A stretch of 64,000 bases of DNA, from the NCBI GenBank assembly GCA_965221405.1, contig CBDCSE010000001.1:620001-684000 (forward strand), given 5' to 3'. Shown here piece after piece: positions 34,843 through 43,268 of the stretch. The stretch comes from JAPOUP01 sp965221405. Its GTDB lineage: Bacteria; Pseudomonadota; Alphaproteobacteria; Rhodobacterales; Rhodobacteraceae. Positions within the stretch are counted from its first letter, which is position 1; every line of letters starts with the position of its first letter. A program made the translations under genes and the position numbers. The notes under the pieces are model-generated. The model saw only the letters and a list, made by a program, of their open reading frames with translations. It was not told where the DNA came from and did no database searches.

Positions 34843-35332
34843 AGCCGACCATCCCTGTTTTTCCGGCACCGGCGGCGTTTGCCTGACGTCCGATATGGGG
34901 GTGGTAAAGGAGGCGGTATGTCCGGCCAGGGCTCCCGCCGATACCGTCATTGCGCCGGGATATGAGGTAGGGGATACCGCCATCACTCCGCGCCCGTCGC
35001 GGGGCAAGGCGGCAATTCCGACGATCGATACCGGGGGTCGGGCCGTCGGACACGCCCCGCTCCAGCGTTCCCGCGCCTGTCCCGCGATGCTGACCCGCAA
35101 TGCGTTCTGGCGCGATGCGGCCCGGACGGCCCCTACCACGGCCAGGGCCCAGTCGCGCATCACCATCACCGATGCTCCCGGACGGGCCGAATGCGACACC
35201 ACGCGGATCCATACCGACCGCATCGGAATCATGGCGGAGCCGGACATTCCACCACCTGTCGCGAATATGGGAGAACGTCGGCATTTCCCGGAGCGGATTC
35301 CGGTATCCGACGGCAGGTCCGTCACGGCATGA
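34835..35332 (+). CDS. Unknown 165-residue ORF coupled to both neighbours
   Basis: The ATG at 34835 overlaps the hpsN stop by eight bases and its TGA overlaps the ATG of the dehydrogenase gene by four (ATGA). Such overlaps at both ends suggest a real, translationally coupled gene. The protein (MAEADHPCFSGTGGVCLTSD...) is rich in Ala, Pro, Arg and Thr and matches no family I know. Its composition is close to that of shadow frames in GC-rich DNA. It may be the decayed or shifted remnant of a further dehydrogenase (an HpsO/HpsP-type gene would be expected around here). Confidence 0.4.
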   Translation: MAEADHPCFSGTGGVCLTSDMGVVKEAVCPARAPADTVIAPGYEVGDTAITPRPSRGKAAIPTIDTGGRAVGHAPLQRSRACPAMLTRNAFWRDAARTAPTTARAQSRITITDAPGRAECDTTRIHTDRIGIMAEPDIPPPVANMGERRHFPERIPVSDGRSVTA

Positions 35333-36306
35333 AGGCACTTGTCTATACAGGACCGCGAACGATGAAGCTGGGAGAACGACCGATTCCGCAGCCAATGACG
35401 GACGAGGTCCTGGTTCGCATCGACAGCGCGGGCATCTGCGGGTCCGACATGCATGCGTATCTCGGACATGATGACCGGCGTCCCGCACCCCTTATCCTTG
35501 GCCATGAGGCCGCCGGTGTGATCGAGTGCGGTCCACGGGCCGGCGAACGGGTGACGATCAATCCACTGGTGACCTGCGGCGAATGCCCGGCATGTGAATC
35601 GGCCCGCGAGAATATCTGCCCGAACCGCCAGATCATCTCCATGCCGCCGCGGGAGGGCGCGTTCGCCGAGATGATCTCCATACCGGCGCGGAATCTGGTG
35701 ACCGTGCCGGATACCGTGCCGTTAGGGATCGCGGCCCTGACCGAGCCGCTCGCGGTCAGTTGGCATGCCGTGCGCGTGGGCCTGGCGGCACTCCATCCCG
35801 CGATGCGCCGCAACGCATTGGTGATCGGTGGCGGTGCCATAGGGCTGGCCGCGGCACTGGCTCTCAGGGCCATGGGAGTGGAGGATGTGACCCTGTCCGA
35901 GAGCAGCGACCTGCGCCGCCGCTATCTCTCCGAAAGCACCGACGTAGGCACCGTGGCAAATCCTGACGGCACGTTCGCCCTCGTTGTCGACGCCGTCGGC
36001 CATGCCGCGACGCGCACCATCGCCTCGGCCCATACAGCCCCCGGCGGCGTGATACTGCATATCGGTCTCGGCGGGACCTCAGGCGGGCTCGATATCCGCC
36101 GTATGACCCTGCAGGAGATCACCTTCATCGGCACCTACACCTACACCGCCCGGGATTTCCGGGACACCGCCGCGGCCATTTCCGACGGCCGTCTCGGACC
36201 GCTCGACTGGGTCGAGACGCGACCTCTCGAGGCGGGCCCTCAAGCTTTTGCGGATATGCGTGCCGGCCGCGTGGCGGCGCCAAAGATCATTCTCAAACCA
36301 GCCTGA
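35329..36306 (+). CDS. Zinc-dependent alcohol dehydrogenase (MDR family)
   Basis: The 325-residue MDR enzyme starts MKALVYTGPRTMKL. It has the catalytic-zinc segment GICGSDMHAYLGHDD and LGHEAAG, the four-Cys structural zinc loop CGECPACESARENIC, and a Rossmann motif IGGGAIGLAAAL. It sits between hpsN and suyAB in the same orientation. In the known dihydroxypropanesulfonate pathway two C2 dehydrogenases (HpsO, HpsP) interconvert the substrate enantiomers through a keto intermediate. By position this gene could fill one of those roles, but a different alcohol or sulfonate substrate cannot be excluded. Confidence 0.8.
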   Translation: MKALVYTGPRTMKLGERPIPQPMTDEVLVRIDSAGICGSDMHAYLGHDDRRPAPLILGHEAAGVIECGPRAGERVTINPLVTCGECPACESARENICPNRQIISMPPREGAFAEMISIPARNLVTVPDTVPLGIAALTEPLAVSWHAVRVGLAALHPAMRRNALVIGGGAIGLAAALALRAMGVEDVTLSESSDLRRRYLSESTDVGTVANPDGTFALVVDAVGHAATRTIASAHTAPGGVILHIGLGGTSGGLDIRRMTLQEITFIGTYTYTARDFRDTAAAISDGRLGPLDWVETRPLEAGPQAFADMRAGRVAAPKIILKPA

Positions 36307-36320
36307 CACCGGAGACGCCC

Positions 36321-36626
36321 ATGTCAAACCCCACCCCAAACGAAATTCCGCATCTTTTGGTGCATGAACGGGCCGACAACGTTGGTGTCGTGGTCGTCGA
36401 GGGACTGACCGCGGGCACCGATATGCTGTGCTGCATCACGCATGACAATTCCACCTTCCGCCTGACCGCCGCGGCCGATGTGCCGATCGGGCATAAGATC
36501 GCGCTGACCGATCTCAAGACCGGGGACACGGCGATAAAGTACGGCGAGGATATCGGGAAGGTCATCGCCAGCGTGTCCATGGGCGGGCACGTTCATACCC
36601 ATAATCTCAAGACAAAACGCTGGTAG
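36321..36626 (+). CDS. suyA: (R)-sulfolactate sulfo-lyase, small subunit
   Basis: The 101-residue protein is a UxaA N-terminal/SAF-type domain (HERADNVGVVVVEGLTAGTD, THDNSTFRLTAAADVPIGHK, YGEDIGKVIASVSMGGHVHT, HNLKTKRW), as in the small subunits of altronate dehydratase and SuyA. Adjacent suyB and comC fix the assignment. SuyAB cleaves (R)-3-sulfolactate to pyruvate and sulfite. It has a GGAG ribosome site and is separated by 13 bp from suyB. Confidence 0.9.
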   Translation: MSNPTPNEIPHLLVHERADNVGVVVVEGLTAGTDMLCCITHDNSTFRLTAAADVPIGHKIALTDLKTGDTAIKYGEDIGKVIASVSMGGHVHTHNLKTKRW

Positions 36627-36639
36627 CGGAGGCGCGGCC

Positions 36640-37818
36640 ATGACGAAGTATTCCAACATGACCTTCATGGGCTACCGACGCGAGAACGGGCGTGTGGGCG
36701 TGCGCAACCATGTCGTCATCCTGCCGGTCGACGACATCTCGAACGCCGCGTGCGAGGCGGTCGCCAACAACGTCAAAGGCACACTGGCGATTCCGCACGC
36801 CTATGGTCGGCTGCAGTTCGGCGAGGATCTGGATCTGCACTTCCGGACCATGATCGGAACCGGGGCGAATCCCAATGTTTCGGCCGTCGTGGTGATCGGC
36901 ATCGAACCCGGCTGGACCGAACGCATCGCCGACGGCATCCGCGGGACCGGCAAACCGGTCGCCGAGTTCTCGATCGAGCGGAAGGGCGATTTCGAGACGG
37001 TCCGCGCGGCTTCCTGGGCGGCGAAGGAGTTCGTGCACATCTCTACGGAATTGCAGCGGGAAGAGTGCAGCATCTCCGAGCTCTGGATCTCCACCAAGTG
37101 CGGAGAGAGCGATACGACAACCGGCCTCGGCTCCTGCCCGACCGTAGGGAATATGTACGACAAGCTTCTGCCTGAGGGCATAACCGGCTTTTTCGGCGAA
37201 ACCTCCGAGATCACGGGTGCGGAGCATATCTGCCGCAAGCGCGCGATGGACGAGGATGTGGGCAGGCGCTGGTATGAGATGTGGAAGGCCTACCAGGACG
37301 AGGTTATCTTCGCGCATCAAACCGATGACCTCAGCGATAGCCAGCCGACCAAGGGCAATATCGAAGGTGGCCTGACCACGATCGAGGAAAAGGCACTGGG
37401 AAATCTCGAGAAGATCGGACGGACATCGAAATACGTTGATATCCTTGGTCCGGCGCGGCAGCCAACCTCGGGCGCGGGGCTTTACTTCATGGACTCGTCC
37501 TCCGCCGCCGCCGAATGCGTGACGTTGATGGCCGCGGGGGGTGCTGTGGTGCACACGTTTCCTACCGGCCAGGGCAACGTCGTCGGCAACCCGATCGTGC
37601 CGGTGATCAAGATCACCGCGAATCCACGCACCGTGCGCACCATGGGCGAGCACGTCGATGTGGACGTCTCGGCTATACTTCGCCGTGAAATGACGATCGA
37701 TGACGCGGGTGAAGCCCTTATCGACATGATCCGTCGCACCGCCAGCGGCCGCCATACGGCGGCGGAGGCACTCGGCCACCGGGAGTTCTCCATGACCAAG
37801 CTCTACCGCAGCGCCTGA
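36640..37818 (+). CDS. suyB: (R)-sulfolactate sulfo-lyase, large subunit
   Basis: The 392-residue protein is a UxaA C-terminal-type lyase subunit. It begins MTKYSNMTFMGYRRENGRVG, VRNHVVILPVDD and includes STKCGESDTTTGLGSCPTVG, GFFGETSEITGAEHICRKRA, and FPTGQGNVVGNPIVPVIK, matching SuyB and altronate dehydratase large subunits; the cysteines are likely Fe-S or metal ligands. A strong GGAGG precedes the ATG. The product pyruvate enters central metabolism, and the sulfite needs export or oxidation that is not encoded nearby. Confidence 0.92.
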   Translation: MTKYSNMTFMGYRRENGRVGVRNHVVILPVDDISNAACEAVANNVKGTLAIPHAYGRLQFGEDLDLHFRTMIGTGANPNVSAVVVIGIEPGWTERIADGIRGTGKPVAEFSIERKGDFETVRAASWAAKEFVHISTELQREECSISELWISTKCGESDTTTGLGSCPTVGNMYDKLLPEGITGFFGETSEITGAEHICRKRAMDEDVGRRWYEMWKAYQDEVIFAHQTDDLSDSQPTKGNIEGGLTTIEEKALGNLEKIGRTSKYVDILGPARQPTSGAGLYFMDSSSAAAECVTLMAAGGAVVHTFPTGQGNVVGNPIVPVIKITANPRTVRTMGEHVDVDVSAILRREMTIDDAGEALIDMIRRTASGRHTAAEALGHREFSMTKLYRSA

Positions 37819-37832
37819 CCAGGGATGCTACG

Positions 37833-38849
37833 GTGCCGACGACCGAGACCATATCGATTGCTGTGGCGGAAACGCTGGTCGCCGACGCCCTCGCCGCCAA
37901 TGAAGTCTCTGAGACGAACGCCGCGGCCGTGGCGCGGGCTCTTGTGGCGGCGGAGGCCGAGGGGCAGGTCGGGCATGGCCTGTCGCGTCTCGGCGACTAT
38001 GTCGCGCAGGCACGGTCCGGAAAGGTCGATGGCCACGCCGTACCGCGAATCGACACGGTCGCACCGGGATCGGCACGGATCGACGCGAGGAACGGTTTCG
38101 CCTACCCCGCGCTCGACCAAGCCGTCACCTGGGGCATCGACGTCGCCGGGCGGCAGGGTAGCGTCAGCATGGCCATCACGCGATCCCACCATTGCGGCGC
38201 TCTGTCGGTACAGGTGGAAAGGATCGCAACGGCGGGGTTGGTCGGACTCATGTTCGCCAACGCTCCGGCCGCTATGGCACCCTCAGGGGCGAACGTACCG
38301 GTCTTCGGCACCAACCCCATCGCCTTCGCCGCACCGCGCCGGAACCGCCCTCCCCTCGTGATCGATCTGTCGCTCTCGGTCGTCGCGCGCGGCAAGGTCA
38401 TGAACGCGATGAAGGCCCGACAGGCGATTCCCGATAACTGGGCACTCGATGGCGACGGGCGGCCGACAACAGATCCCGAGGCCGCCCTGGCCGGCACCAT
38501 GTTGCCTATCGGCGGGGCCAAGGGTACGGCGTTGGCGCTGATGGTGGAAATCCTGTCAGCCACCTTCACCGCCGCGAACACGAGCACCGACGTGTCATCC
38601 TTCTTCACCGCCGACGGACCTCCGTCGGGCTCAGGCCAGATGCTCATGGCCCTCAAACCCCATGACGGCACCGCCTTCACGGACCGCATCGAGGCGCTTC
38701 TTGGCCTGATCGCCGGACTTGAGGGTGCGCGGTTGCCGGGCGACCGGCGCTCCGCCGCCGTCGCACGTGCCCGCGCTGGCGGCCTGACCGTGCCGAGCGT
38801 CTATCTGGAGGGTGCCCGCGCCTTCGCCGCCGGGATTGGGCCGGAATAA
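37833..38849 (+). CDS. comC: (R)-sulfolactate dehydrogenase, Ldh2/malate dehydrogenase-type
   Basis: The GTG at 37833 follows AGGGATG. The 338-residue protein is of the Ldh2 (non-Rossmann NAD(P)H dehydrogenase) family: AEAEGQVGHGLSRLGDYV, AITRSHHCGALSVQVE, ANAPAAMAPSGANVPVFGTN, PIAFAAPRR, VIDLSLSVVARGKV and GGAKGTALALMVEIL. Next to suyAB this is the ComC type, which with an S-specific dehydrogenase (SlcC) racemises sulfolactate via sulfopyruvate. No slcC is present in the window, so ComC may instead serve sulfopyruvate interconversion alone. It is the last gene of the hps/suy run. Confidence 0.88.
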   Translation: MPTTETISIAVAETLVADALAANEVSETNAAAVARALVAAEAEGQVGHGLSRLGDYVAQARSGKVDGHAVPRIDTVAPGSARIDARNGFAYPALDQAVTWGIDVAGRQGSVSMAITRSHHCGALSVQVERIATAGLVGLMFANAPAAMAPSGANVPVFGTNPIAFAAPRRNRPPLVIDLSLSVVARGKVMNAMKARQAIPDNWALDGDGRPTTDPEAALAGTMLPIGGAKGTALALMVEILSATFTAANTSTDVSSFFTADGPPSGSGQMLMALKPHDGTAFTDRIEALLGLIAGLEGARLPGDRRSAAVARARAGGLTVPSVYLEGARAFAAGIGPE

Positions 38850-38871
38850 GATTTTCCCGGTCATCAACAGT

Positions 38872-38899
38872 CGGTTCCGTATCCACCGGTTCCGTATCC
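38872..38899 (+). repeat. Two 13-bp direct repeats
   Basis: cggttccgtatcc occurs at 38872-38884 and 38887-38899 in the 127-bp gap between comC and the ABC ATPase gene. They could be tandem regulator sites, but nothing else supports this. Confidence 0.4.
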
Positions 38900-38976
38900 T
38901 CCTCGCGTTCGGAGTCGCTGTCTTGTGATCCGCATGGCCATGGGGGTCATCAAATGAATGAATCAAGGCCTTGGGC

Positions 38977-39993
38977 ATGAGTATAAGCGCACAGAATGTT
39001 TCAAAGTTCTATGGCACCCAAACAGCGGTGAGTGGGGTTTCTTTCGAAGTCCCGCGCAATGCGCTGTTCTGCATCGTTGGTCCGTCCGGCTGCGGCAAGA
39101 CCACGTTGCTGCGCCTCATCGCCGGACTCGAAGTGCCCGACCATGGGCGCATTCTGCTTGGGTCGGATATCGTGGCCTCTGACAATCAGTTTGTTCCACC
39201 GGAGGAGCGGCAGGTTGGCGTTGTCTTTCAGTCCTATGCACTTTGGCCGCACATGACGGTCGCCGAAAACGTGGCCTTTCCCTATGAGGCCCAGAGCACT
39301 CCGCGGGCGGAAGCGTTGAACCGCGCGGCGGATCACCTTAAGGCAGTCGCGCTTCCCGACCTTGCCGAACGTCGTCCCGAGGCGCTTTCCGGTGGCCAGC
39401 GCCAGCGCGTTGCCTTGGCGCGTTGCCTTGCCGGCTCGGCCAAGACGATCCTGATGGACGAGCCGCTGGCCAATCTGGATCCGCACCTAAGGAGCGCGAT
39501 GGAAACCGAATTGCGGGCTTTTCACGACCGTTCGGGTGTCACAACGCTCTACATCACCCACGATCAGCGCGAGGCAATGGCTCTTGCCGACGTCATGGCG
39601 GTGATGTCAATGGGGCAGCTTCAGCAGATGGGTCCTCCTCAGGAAATCTACGCGCGCCCTGTGAACGAGATGGTCGCCCGTTTCATCGGTCGCGGAGCGG
39701 TGGTTGACGCCGATATTGACGGAACGCGCGCCAGCATACTTGGCCAGGATGTCGCAGTCGCAGGATACGGGCAGGGAAGATGCCGGATCCTCCTGCGCCC
39801 GGGGGATTTCGCCGTTGCCGATGAGGGCTGGCCCGGGGCAATCACCTCCGTCAAATACCGCGGCGGCTGCTGGGAGGCTTCTGTCGAGGGATCCGGCGTC
39901 GGGGAGGCACTCAAGCTGGACTTCGACCGCCCCGTCCGGGCGGGCGAGACCGTAAGGCTACGGATCGCGGGCGGATGGGTTCTGCCGACCTAA
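38977..39993 (+). CDS. ABC transporter ATP-binding protein (ferric/polyamine/phosphonate-importer type)
   Basis: The 338-residue ATPase has Walker A GPSGCGKTTLL near residue 36, Q-loop VVFQSYALWPHMTV, signature LSGGQRQRVALARCL, Walker B TILMDEPLANLDP and H-loop YITHDQREA. A TOBE-type regulatory tail follows (residues ~240-338). This FbpC/PotA-like form matches the permease and binding protein encoded convergently on the other strand; its stop overlaps the permease stop region by four bases. A split, tail-to-tail arrangement of an importer is unusual. Confidence 0.9.
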   Translation: MSISAQNVSKFYGTQTAVSGVSFEVPRNALFCIVGPSGCGKTTLLRLIAGLEVPDHGRILLGSDIVASDNQFVPPEERQVGVVFQSYALWPHMTVAENVAFPYEAQSTPRAEALNRAADHLKAVALPDLAERRPEALSGGQRQRVALARCLAGSAKTILMDEPLANLDPHLRSAMETELRAFHDRSGVTTLYITHDQREAMALADVMAVMSMGQLQQMGPPQEIYARPVNEMVARFIGRGAVVDADIDGTRASILGQDVAVAGYGQGRCRILLRPGDFAVADEGWPGAITSVKYRGGCWEASVEGSGVGEALKLDFDRPVRAGETVRLRIAGGWVLPT

Positions 39994-41687
39994 AGCCGCC
40001 AGGGCACGACGCCGGGTGGGGCACGACGGCCGAGGCGGTCCAGCGCGATCATCAGCAAAACAGTCACAAGCACCGTGACGGCCGACATGGCGGAGGCAAG
40101 TGTCGTGTATCCGCCATCCTCGTAATTGAAGATCGTCGTCCCGATCGTTTCGTTGCCGCTGGACCAAAGCAGCGTCGATACCGTCACCTCGTTATACGCG
40201 GTCAGAAAAACCAGGATAGCGCCCGAAACCGCCGCCGGCAGAAGCAATGGCACCGAGACCCTAAGCATCCGACGGAAATAGCCCGCACCGGCAATGCGCG
40301 CCGCCTCGTCAAGGGCTGGGTCGATCTGTAGCGCCGCCGCGCTGATCGGCTTGAGTGCAATGGAAAAGAACGCGCAGAGGTAAGCCAGAAGAATGATGGT
40401 CAGGGTGTTGTAGATGGTGATGCCAAGTCCTGGAATCGGATTGATGAAAGCAAGGATGAACGCGACCGAAATCACCAGTCCTGGAATGGCATAGGTCATT
40501 TCGGCCAAAACTGACAGCCCGGTCGCGGCTCGCCGAATTCCCCGGGACGTCGAGGTGGAGAACCGCGCAACAAAAACCGCAAGGAAGGCGATGATTACCG
40601 CGGCCGCGCCGGCAACGATCGTTGAGTTCAGGAAGGCGCGCACCGTCACGGACTGGCGGAAGAGGATCTCCGCGAAATTCTGGACCGTGAATGTGTGAAG
40701 GCTCAGCGGGACCCCGTAGGTTGGGATCAGCGCGGTGGCAAGAAGGGCTGACAATGGCAGCGCCAGCGTGGCAAGAATGGAAAGCGCCATGCCAACCTCG
40801 ACAAGAACGCCTGCATGGCCGAGTGCGATATTGAGCGGCGGTTGCGGCGGGCCGATCAGTGCGTTTCGCCGTCGTTGCGACATCCAGATCTGCATCAGCA
40901 CCGCAGCAACGGCAACGACCGCGACCAGCGTCGCAATCACCGCCATGTCCGTCAGTACTGATGGCCCGAAGCTCGCCAGGCGTTGCCATATCAGAACCGG
41001 CAGCGTGGTGTAACGCGCGGGAATGCCCAGCAGCGCGGGAATACCGAAATTACCCAGCGCCGAGACGAAGGCCAGTGCATAGGCGGCAATCAAGCTCGGT
41101 GCGAGAAGCGGTATGACAATACGCCTGAGCATCCGGCCTGGCCTTGCGCCCGAAACGCGGGCGGCATCGGACAATTCGCGCGGCAGGCTCCGAAGTGCGG
41201 CGAGAACCAAAAGAAAGACCAGCGGGGCGTGCTGCACGCCGAGAAGCAGAATGACGCCCTCGCGCGAATAGAGCGGATGGGTTGAGCCAATTTCCGGGGC
41301 GATACCAAGGGTTTGCAACAATGTCGATGAGGGCCCAAGTGCCTGTATCCAGGCGATGGCGGTGACGTGCGGCGGAATCATCATCGGAACGAGCAACAGG
41401 AAGGTGTAGACGCCCTTGCGCGGAAGATCGGTCAGGCCGATCACGAGGGCCGCCGCAGTACCTGCGGTCAACGCCAGCGCGGCGGAGATGAGGCTGCTTT
41501 CGAGGGAGTTCCAGAGCGCCCGCGGCACCGAACGGCTGTCGAGGGCATCCAGGATCGGTCCGGGACCGTCACCGATGGCGACCTCCAGAAGGAGTGCAAG
41601 CGGAAAGACAAACAGAAAAAGCCCGAGGCAAATGAATGCGGCGAGGGCAATTCCCTCGCCGCTTCCTGGAAACCTCAGCATCGGCAT
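39990..41687 (-). CDS. ABC transporter permease with two fused membrane domains (FbpB/AfuB-like)
   Basis: The 565-residue protein contains two copies of the binding-protein-dependent permease domain, each with about six membrane helices and an EAA loop: LSDAARVSGARPGRMLRRIV and LDEAARIAGAGYFRRMLRVS. Such fused permeases serve FbpABC/AfuABC-type importers of Fe(III), and related systems for 2-aminoethylphosphonate or thiamine. It lies three bases downstream of the binding-protein gene and convergent with the ATPase gene. The substrate cannot be told from sequence; proximity to sulfonate genes permits but does not show a role in sulfonate uptake. Confidence 0.9.
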   Translation of the reverse strand: MPMLRFPGSGEGIALAAFICLGLFLFVFPLALLLEVAIGDGPGPILDALDSRSVPRALWNSLESSLISAALALTAGTAAALVIGLTDLPRKGVYTFLLLVPMMIPPHVTAIAWIQALGPSSTLLQTLGIAPEIGSTHPLYSREGVILLLGVQHAPLVFLLVLAALRSLPRELSDAARVSGARPGRMLRRIVIPLLAPSLIAAYALAFVSALGNFGIPALLGIPARYTTLPVLIWQRLASFGPSVLTDMAVIATLVAVVAVAAVLMQIWMSQRRRNALIGPPQPPLNIALGHAGVLVEVGMALSILATLALPLSALLATALIPTYGVPLSLHTFTVQNFAEILFRQSVTVRAFLNSTIVAGAAAVIIAFLAVFVARFSTSTSRGIRRAATGLSVLAEMTYAIPGLVISVAFILAFINPIPGLGITIYNTLTIILLAYLCAFFSIALKPISAAALQIDPALDEAARIAGAGYFRRMLRVSVPLLLPAAVSGAILVFLTAYNEVTVSTLLWSSGNETIGTTIFNYEDGGYTTLASAMSAVTVLVTVLLMIALDRLGRRAPPGVVPWRL

Positions 41688-41690
41688 GGA

Positions 41691-42665
41691 CTAACCGCCG
41701 AAGATCTCGACAAATCTCGCCTTGTTCGCTTCATCCTCGGCCAAAGCCCTGGCAGGGTCGAATTCCAGGAGCTTGATCTCGGAGAGCGGCGGGAAGCCTT
41801 CCGGAGGGGCAATGTCCGGATGCGCGGGCAGATAGCCCATATCCGAGGCCAGTTGCTGACCAGCAGGCGAGATCAGGAAGTCAACGAACGCCTTTGCGGC
41901 TTCCGGATTCCTCGCGGACGAAAGAATTGCCACCGGCTCCGTCACTGCCGAGACACCTTCTTCGGGAAATACGAACTCGACCGGTGCGCCTTTTAGCTTG
42001 TTGCGGATCGGCAGGAAATCGACAACGAAACCATAGAGCTTCTCACCGCCTGCTATCGCCTTGTAGGTGCCGCCGTTGCCGCCTTGCGGGTTGGCGCCTT
42101 GGTCTGCAAGGCCTTCATAGAAGGCCCAGCCCAAATCGGGATGCGACGTTATCGATGCCATATGGATCGTGGCCGCGCCTGATGTCAGTGGCGAAGGCAT
42201 GGCCAGCTTGCCCCTCGCCTCTTCCGCAAGGAGATCCTTGTAGGACGTCGGGACCATGGGTGCGCCGGTGTTGTAAACGATGCCGGTTGTGATGAGCTTG
42301 GTCGAAAAGTAATGGCGTTCGCTGTCCATCAGCGCCGGATCATATGCGGAAACGTCCGCCTCGGGATGCTCCATGAGCCGACCTTCGGCCTCCAGTGCTT
42401 CCATCGTTACCATGTCTGCGATCAGCAGGACGTCAGGCTGGGGCGCACCGGCTTCAAATTCGGCGCGAAGCTTCGCCATGACTTTGGTGGTGCCGTCCCG
42501 AATCCATTCGACCTCTACATCAGGGTACTTGGCGGTAAATGCGTCAACCGTCCGCTGCGCGTCTGCATTGGGTTGCGACGTATAGAGGACGAGCCGGCCT
42601 TCGACTGCGGATGCTGCGGTGGCGAATGCCGCTGTTGCGGCAATGATTGGGAGTATTCTGAGCAT
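41691..42665 (-). CDS. ABC extracellular solute-binding protein (iron/phosphonate type)
   Basis: The ATG at 42665 (MLRILPIIAATAAFATAASAVEG) has a GGAG seven bases upstream and starts a clean signal peptide; the product is 324 residues. The mature protein GRLVLYTSQPNADAQRTVDA is a type-2 periplasmic binding protein like FbpA/AfuA (VLYTSQ...DVEVEWIRDGTTKVMAKLRAE, ADMVTMEALEAEGRLM, YNTGAPMVPTSYKDLL, SPLTSGAATIHM). The two adjacent tyrosines that bind Fe(III) in classical FbpA are not evident, so the ligand may not be iron. It is first in a two-gene operon with the fused permease. Confidence 0.88.
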   Translation of the reverse strand: MLRILPIIAATAAFATAASAVEGRLVLYTSQPNADAQRTVDAFTAKYPDVEVEWIRDGTTKVMAKLRAEFEAGAPQPDVLLIADMVTMEALEAEGRLMEHPEADVSAYDPALMDSERHYFSTKLITTGIVYNTGAPMVPTSYKDLLAEEARGKLAMPSPLTSGAATIHMASITSHPDLGWAFYEGLADQGANPQGGNGGTYKAIAGGEKLYGFVVDFLPIRNKLKGAPVEFVFPEEGVSAVTEPVAILSSARNPEAAKAFVDFLISPAGQQLASDMGYLPAHPDIAPPEGFPPLSEIKLLEFDPARALAEDEANKARFVEIFGG

Positions 42666-43268
42666 ATGCGTCTCCATTGATTGGAATTGGGCCGCGCCCG
42701 GTCATCCTGGGCACGGCAGTATTGGGTCGGTTCACGCGAAGCATGTCGGCCAGATCCGGCGCACCGCCCTGCAGAGTTCTGATCATTAGGCCGCGCGGCT
42801 CGGCAGTCCTTGGAGGAAACGGCCATAGCACATGTCTTGCGGTTACAAATCATGATTAGGCCCATCCTTCCCGACATTGTGTCAACCGTCTCAATCCTTG
42901 CGGACCCGCTGACGGTGGCCATGCTTGGGTCGAAGACCCGTACAGACAGCTTGCGTGGCGCCGCGCCAGGTTCGAGGCTTCCACTGCCATGGCATACAGA
43001 GGCTGACGGCTTGCGCCTCCAGCGATGGGTATCCGGCGAGAAGCTGCCGACAAAATTTCCTCGTTAGCAAAGGCGTCATGCGAGCCGATCATCGAGACCG
43101 TCCAGCCAGAATCAACGATGATTCCCGTATGCAGGATTAAGAACACAGAATTATGACACTTGATCAAGCGCGTCATCGACTTGCAAACCGCCGGGTGATC
43201 GTTTCTCATCCCGCAACATCGTGACCTCAGTGGACAAACTTGCCCACCAGAACACCAGTGTCCCAATG
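42666..43268. other. Gene-free stretch upstream of the ABC binding protein
   Basis: No recognisable gene or RNA. It must hold the promoter of the binding-protein operon on the minus strand and ends in the terminal region of an IS4 remnant. A minus-strand ORF of 136 codons (42856-43266) matches nothing. Confidence 0.35.

Noticed and set aside
34552..35505. Minus-strand ORF of 317 codons across the hpsN/dehydrogenase junction
   Set aside because: It overlaps two well-supported genes and the coupled ORF between them; no domain or ribosome site supports it.
41691..42665. Calling the binding protein a ferric-iron protein (fbpA/afuA)
   Set aside because: The fold fits, but the iron-binding tyrosine pair is not evident, so no gene symbol was assigned.
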